Positions 5,386-8,632 of a stretch of DNA of 8,632 nucleotides are shown piece after piece; position 1 is the first letter of the stretch; each line of letters starts with the position of its first letter. Below the pieces are notes generated by a model, which searched no databases, had not been told where the DNA came from, and worked only from the letters and a program-made list of their open reading frames with translations. Origin of the DNA: Acidobacteriota bacterium. Lineage in GTDB: Bacteria; Acidobacteriota; Blastocatellia; Pyrinomonadales; Pyrinomonadaceae. The stretch spans positions 1-8,632 of the forward strand of contig JAFBAJ010000552.1 in NCBI GenBank assembly GCA_019247865.1, given 5' to 3'. The position numbers were made by a program, and so were the translations under genes.

Positions 5386-7152
5386 TCAGACCGCCTGCCC
5401 TTCGCGCATCTTCCTGAGGCGTTGTATCCGGCCGACGTAGGCCTGTGCGACTTCGGATTGGAAGAGCTCGCGGCTCTCCGTTTCGTCGTCGGTGACGGGC
5501 GTGAGGGCGAGGTCTGTGTACTCGAACCTGTGCGGGTCGCGTTTGAGCTTGAGATAGATGAGGCGCAGGCGCAGGTAGAGCGAGATCCAGTTGAACTGTT
5601 TGCCGAGAGTTTCAAACAGGTATTTCGGATAGAAAAGCAGGGCCGGTTCGCGCGGCAGTTCGGGGCGGCGCGTGCGACGGAATTTTAAGCGCAGGAAGCC
5701 GCCTTCGAGCGGGTGAATTTTCTCGATGCCGATGCAGCCCTTGAACCAGACGATGAGGAAGAGTGCTTTGCCGGGGCTGACGCCGGTCGCCATCGCGCGG
5801 CGCAGCACCGTCTCGATGTGCTCCGGCGTGTAGTAGGTCTCCCAGGCATCTCGATAGACTTGCTCCCACTCCTTGCGCGACATGTGCGCGTGTCCCGTCA
5901 CGGCGTGATTGAGGTCGTAACGATTGAGGTCTGCATCCATCTCCGTGCCCGCCTCGTGCAGCCGGCGATGATCTTCAGAGCCGGGCAGCGGCGTGAGATA
6001 AAAGAATTCGAGGAGGTCGACCGGCAGCTCTTTCTGGATGACGCGGATGTCATGCAGGATGGCTTCGGGCGTGTCGTTCGGGAAGCCCAGGATGTAGCCG
6101 CAATAGGTCAGCACGTGCGCGGCTTTCCAGGCGAGCAGCATCCGGCGGTACTCAGTGATCTTGTTCTGCTGCTTCTTCGCGCCGAGCAGGTTCTGCGGGT
6201 TGATATTTTCCAAGCCGATGAAGACTCGCTTGACGCCTGCGCGCGCGGCCTTCTCGATAAAGTTCGGCAGCTTGTGGCAGAGCGTGTCAACCTGGATGAT
6301 GAAATTGATCGGAAGCCGCTCTTCTTCGCGCAGGATGATGAGGCGATCCAGGATGGCTTCCCAATCCTTGTTGCGCGCGAAGTTGTCGTCCGTGATGAAG
6401 AACCGCTTGATGCCCTGTGCGTAGTTGGCGCGCACGATCTGCTCTATGTCGTCGGGCGAGCGATAGCGCGACTTGCGCCCCTGCACGTTGATGATGGTGC
6501 AGAAAGAGCATTGATAAGGACAGCCGCGCCCGGCATCGAAGCTCGTGTTCGCGCCGGCGGTACGCATCACGCGCTCGGCCGGTAAGAGCGGCATCGCCGC
6601 GCCTTCGAGCCCCGGCAGGTCGTTCATGAAATTGTAGAGCGGCCGAAGCTTTCCTTCCCAAGCGTCGCGGAGCACCGCGTCGAGACGCCCCTCGGCCTCG
6701 CCCGCGAAGAGCGAGACGCCCATCTCCTCCGCGCGCTTCACCTGCGGATCGCGCTCTTTGAGCATGGCAATAGTGCCGGAGACGTGAAAGCCGCCGACGG
6801 CGACCGTGATGCCGCGCTCGCGCAGAGGGCGCGCGATGTCGAGCGCACGCGGAAACTGGTTCGACTGCACGCCGACCAGCATCACCATCCCTGCGCCCGC
6901 GCGCTCGATCAGCGACGAGATGCGTTTGATGCTGAGATGCGTGTTCGTCTCGTCGAAGGCGTGTATTTCGATCTCCACATCATCACCGAGAATACGCTGC
7001 GCCGCGCACTCGCGCGCGAGCCCGTACAGCACCGCCAGCGAATTGGAGGGAATGGCCGAGCGAAACCACTGGATGACATAGCCGTCATCGTCGTAGTGCG
7101 AAGGCTTGATCAGGACGAGGCAGAACCGCCGCCCGTTGTTCGTTTCGCTCAC
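5386..7152 (-). CDS. B12-binding-type radical SAM protein of unknown substrate
   Basis: 588 residues. The N-terminal part (about 10-155) looks like the Rossmann-type cobalamin-binding fold placed before many radical SAM domains: SLAVLYGLA, VMLVGVQSNQFP, ITVAVGGFHVSG and LFAGEAEG are typical strands and turns. The usual DxHxxG cobalamin-ligand motif is not visible, so cobalamin, if bound, may be bound base-off without a His ligand. The radical SAM core starts at GRGCPYQCSFC, with C211, C215 and C218 holding the 4Fe-4S cluster that cleaves S-adenosylmethionine. FFITDDNFARN, FIGLENINP and YILGFPNDTPE follow as expected of the TIM barrel. The last 120 residues are basic and partly hydrophobic (ALFLIVWFKGCIGI, 463-476; LYLRLRLIYLKLK, 525-537), suggesting membrane contact. 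Start is GTG at 7150-7152, supported by a strong SD. The substrate cannot be read from sequence; B12-type relatives act in hopanoid, bacteriochlorophyll and natural-product methylation. No pathway partners are adjacent. Confidence 0.92.
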   Translation of the reverse strand: MSETNNGRRFCLVLIKPSHYDDDGYVIQWFRSAIPSNSLAVLYGLARECAAQRILGDDVEIEIHAFDETNTHLSIKRISSLIERAGAGMVMLVGVQSNQFPRALDIARPLRERGITVAVGGFHVSGTIAMLKERDPQVKRAEEMGVSLFAGEAEGRLDAVLRDAWEGKLRPLYNFMNDLPGLEGAAMPLLPAERVMRTAGANTSFDAGRGCPYQCSFCTIINVQGRKSRYRSPDDIEQIVRANYAQGIKRFFITDDNFARNKDWEAILDRLIILREEERLPINFIIQVDTLCHKLPNFIEKAARAGVKRVFIGLENINPQNLLGAKKQQNKITEYRRMLLAWKAAHVLTYCGYILGFPNDTPEAILHDIRVIQKELPVDLLEFFYLTPLPGSEDHRRLHEAGTEMDADLNRYDLNHAVTGHAHMSRKEWEQVYRDAWETYYTPEHIETVLRRAMATGVSPGKALFLIVWFKGCIGIEKIHPLEGGFLRLKFRRTRRPELPREPALLFYPKYLFETLGKQFNWISLYLRLRLIYLKLKRDPHRFEYTDLALTPVTDDETESRELFQSEVAQAYVGRIQRLRKMREGQAV

Positions 7153-7156
7153 ATTA

Positions 7157-7166
7157 CACCTCTCTC
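7157..7166 (-). promoter_or_regulatory. Ribosome binding site fixing a GTG start
   Basis: On the minus strand GAGAGAGGTG lies four bases before GTG at 7150-7152. An ATG overlapping this GTG (7152-7154) is followed at once by TGA and cannot be used. Its first three bases (7164-7166) belong to the end of the 110-bp inverted repeat, so RNA folding there could affect translation of the radical SAM gene. Confidence 0.7.
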
Positions 7167-7273
7167 AATCGTTTGCGCTCTTGAGTCTTTCTTTTTTAGC
7201 GCCCTGGCGTGAAACGTTGATGGTTCTCGCAAAGACGCGAACAAAGAAAGACTCAAGGACGCAAGGTATTGAG
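7164..7273. repeat. 110-bp inverted-repeat element filling the peptidase-radical SAM spacer
   Basis: Arms 7164-7194 and 7243-7273 pair over 31 bases with five mismatches; the innermost 15 (CTTGAGTCTTTCTTT at 7180-7194) are perfect. The arms contain octamer-like units (GACTCAAG, GACGCAAG), and the loop contains GCAAAGACGC, so it resembles the other intergenic elements in style though its ends differ. No target duplication was found. On the transcribed strand it starts three bases after the peptidase stop codon and ends in the radical SAM ribosome binding site. It may work as a terminator or processing structure, or be a decayed transposable repeat. Confidence 0.65.
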
Positions 7274-7276
7274 CCG

Positions 7277-8632
7277 TCATAGATTCTCGATCTTCACCGG
7301 CTCGACCTGATCCGCCATCTCGAAGTGAAAGACTTTGGAATAAAAGTACAGCTCCGCGTCGAGCGTGCGCTTGATGTTCTCTGCGCGACGAAAGCCGTGC
7401 TGTTCTCCCTCAAAGGGGACGTAGGCGACCGGAAGTCCTTTGGCTTTGACGGCTTCGAACATCCGCTCGGCCTGGTCGGGCGGGACGACCTTGTCCTCTA
7501 AGCCCTGAAAGAGAATCATCGGGCACGAGAGTTTTTCCGTAAAGTGGATCGGCGAGCGTTCCAGATAAAGATCGCGCCGCTCAGGGTACGGGCCGATGAG
7601 GCCGTCCAGATAGCGCGACTCGAACTTGTGCGTATCGGTCGCCAAAGCCTCCGCGTCGCTCACGCCGAAGTGGCTCGCGCCCGCGCTGAAGACATCGCGG
7701 AAGGTCAAAGCCGCGAGCGTCGTGTAGCCGCCCGCGCTGCCGCCGCGAATCGCCAGACGCTTTCTGTCCACGCGCCCCTGCTCGGCCAGATACAGCGCGC
7801 CGCCCGCGCAATCGTCCACGTCCACGATGCCCCAGTTGTCCCGCAGGCGCTCGCGGTACGCGCGGCCGTAGCCAGTGCTCCCGCCGTAATTCATATCGAG
7901 GACGGCGATGCCGCGACTCGTCCAGTATTGAATCCCGAGACGCAGCGCGGTCGTCGTCGCGGAGGTCGGCCCGCCGTGACTGATGACGAGGAGCGGCGGG
8001 CGCTCGCCTTCCGGCGCGGCGTAGTCACGATTGCGCGGCTCGTAGAAAAAGCCGTGCGCCTGCGCGCCGTCCACGGCCGGGAACTCAATCGCTTCCGGGA
8101 TGGAGAGGTAATCTGCATCGATGCCGAGATTGCTCGAACGGCGCAGGACTTCAAACTCGCGCGTGCCGAGGTCGAAGCGGACGACCGCGTTCGGCTCGGT
8201 CGGCGAGCCCGCGCAGAAGACCGCCTGCCCGCGCGTCGCCGACAGGTATTCGATGTCCGTGTAAGGGCACTCGATCTTTTCAAACTCTTTCGTCTGCGGA
8301 TTGAGGAGCGCCAGTCGCCAGTTGCCGTTCTCGTTATAAGCGCAGACGAGCAGCTCGTCAGAGGCGACCGCATAGCTCGACATGCGAAAGACCCAGAGAG
8401 GCCAGCCGAACTCCGCCGCCATCTCATGCAAAGCTTCCGTCTCCCGTTCACGATCGAAGCGATAGAGGTTCCACCAACCCGTCCGGTCGGAAGCGAAGTA
8501 GAGCGTCCCGTCGGGCGACCATTCCGGCTGAAAGATAGATTCGTGCAGCCCGCCCGCAACACGCTCGATGTTGCCGAGCGTTCCGTCCTCCTTAAATTCG
8601 CCGACGCACAGCTCGCATCCATCCCAGGGCAT
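7277..8632 (-). CDS. S9-family serine peptidase (acylaminoacyl/dipeptidyl peptidase type), C-terminal 451 residues
   Basis: Cleaves short peptides with an alpha/beta-hydrolase domain capped by a beta-propeller. The visible part starts inside the propeller ([24 protein letters not shown] is a typical blade). The catalytic domain begins near residue 180, with HGGP (219-222) and NYGGSTGYG (248-256) at the oxyanion region, nucleophile S299 in GGSAGG, D380 in GLEDKVVPP and H412 in GEQHGF, so the triad is complete (numbering from the window edge). Family members run to about 620-700 residues, so roughly 170-250 N-terminal residues lie beyond the window. The ATG at 8630-8632 encodes the M of MPWDGCEL, an internal segment (usually PNMPWDGTEL), and is not the start. 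Any signal peptide would be off-window, so location is unknown. It ends with TGA at 7277-7279, next to an inverted repeat that may terminate transcription. The best subfamily guess is S9C. Confidence 0.95.
   Translation of the reverse strand: MPWDGCELCVGEFKEDGTLGNIERVAGGLHESIFQPEWSPDGTLYFASDRTGWWNLYRFDRERETEALHEMAAEFGWPLWVFRMSSYAVASDELLVCAYNENGNWRLALLNPQTKEFEKIECPYTDIEYLSATRGQAVFCAGSPTEPNAVVRFDLGTREFEVLRRSSNLGIDADYLSIPEAIEFPAVDGAQAHGFFYEPRNRDYAAPEGERPPLLVISHGGPTSATTTALRLGIQYWTSRGIAVLDMNYGGSTGYGRAYRERLRDNWGIVDVDDCAGGALYLAEQGRVDRKRLAIRGGSAGGYTTLAALTFRDVFSAGASHFGVSDAEALATDTHKFESRYLDGLIGPYPERRDLYLERSPIHFTEKLSCPMILFQGLEDKVVPPDQAERMFEAVKAKGLPVAYVPFEGEQHGFRRAENIKRTLDAELYFYSKVFHFEMADQVEPVKIENL

Noticed and set aside
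5713..6585. 290-codon plus-strand frame
   Set aside because: Antisense to the radical SAM gene, with arginine/aspartate-rich low-information sequence and no recognisable domain.
7152..7154. ATG one base out from the GTG as the radical SAM start
   Set aside because: It is followed immediately by TGA in its frame. The GTG at 7150-7152 opens the radical SAM frame and has the spaced SD.
8630..8632. ATG at the right edge as the start of the peptidase
   Set aside because: It would leave a truncated propeller, and the M belongs to the internal MPWDG segment typical of S9 peptidases. The gene continues past the window.

Overview
The window carries four protein genes, all read from the minus strand, and three intergenic spaces that each hold an inverted-repeat element. 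In transcription order (high to low coordinate) the genes are: an S9-family serine peptidase whose N-terminal part lies beyond the right edge; a cobalamin-binding-type radical SAM protein; a large TIR-domain membrane protein with two sets of TPR-like repeats; and leucyl-tRNA synthetase (leuS), cut by the left edge at its KMSKS-type motif. DNA is GC-rich in leuS, radical SAM and the peptidase, and clearly less so in the 3' half of the TIR gene. The bacterial source is not fixed by any marker I can place. A large GC-rich genome with S9C peptidases, orphan B12-type radical SAM proteins, TIR-TPR proteins and intergenic RCGCAAAG arrays would suit Acidobacteriota (Blastocatellia-like) or a similar soil or sediment lineage. 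That is an inference with low certainty.

Layout: 1-1777 leuS (592 codons visible); 1778-2207 spacer with a 133-bp palindromic element (2067-2199) just downstream of the TIR gene; 2208-4934 TIR-TPR-TM-TPR protein; 4935-5385 spacer with a 285-bp element (5082-5366) that has perfect 16-bp terminal inverted repeats and an 8-bp target duplication, and is itself interrupted by a 142-bp second element (5141-5282) with its own 9-bp target duplication; 5386-7152 radical SAM protein; 7153-7276 spacer almost filled by a 110-bp inverted repeat (7164-7273); 7277-8632 S9 peptidase.

The genes do not form an obvious pathway or operon. The spacers are 430, 451 and 124 bp, and the leuS and peptidase products are general-purpose enzymes. 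The two most interesting parts are the following. (1) The TIR protein keeps the catalytic-type glutamate of NAD-cleaving TIR domains. It appears built as a transmembrane receptor: cytosolic TIR and helical repeats, then about three membrane helices, then a second TPR array that may lie outside the membrane. (2) The non-autonomous repeats form a nested insertion that can be unpicked by eye. Removing the inner element and one target copy leaves 134 bp, essentially the size and sequence of the other copy (133 bp). All these elements have stems built from variants of an 8-base unit (RCGCARAG).
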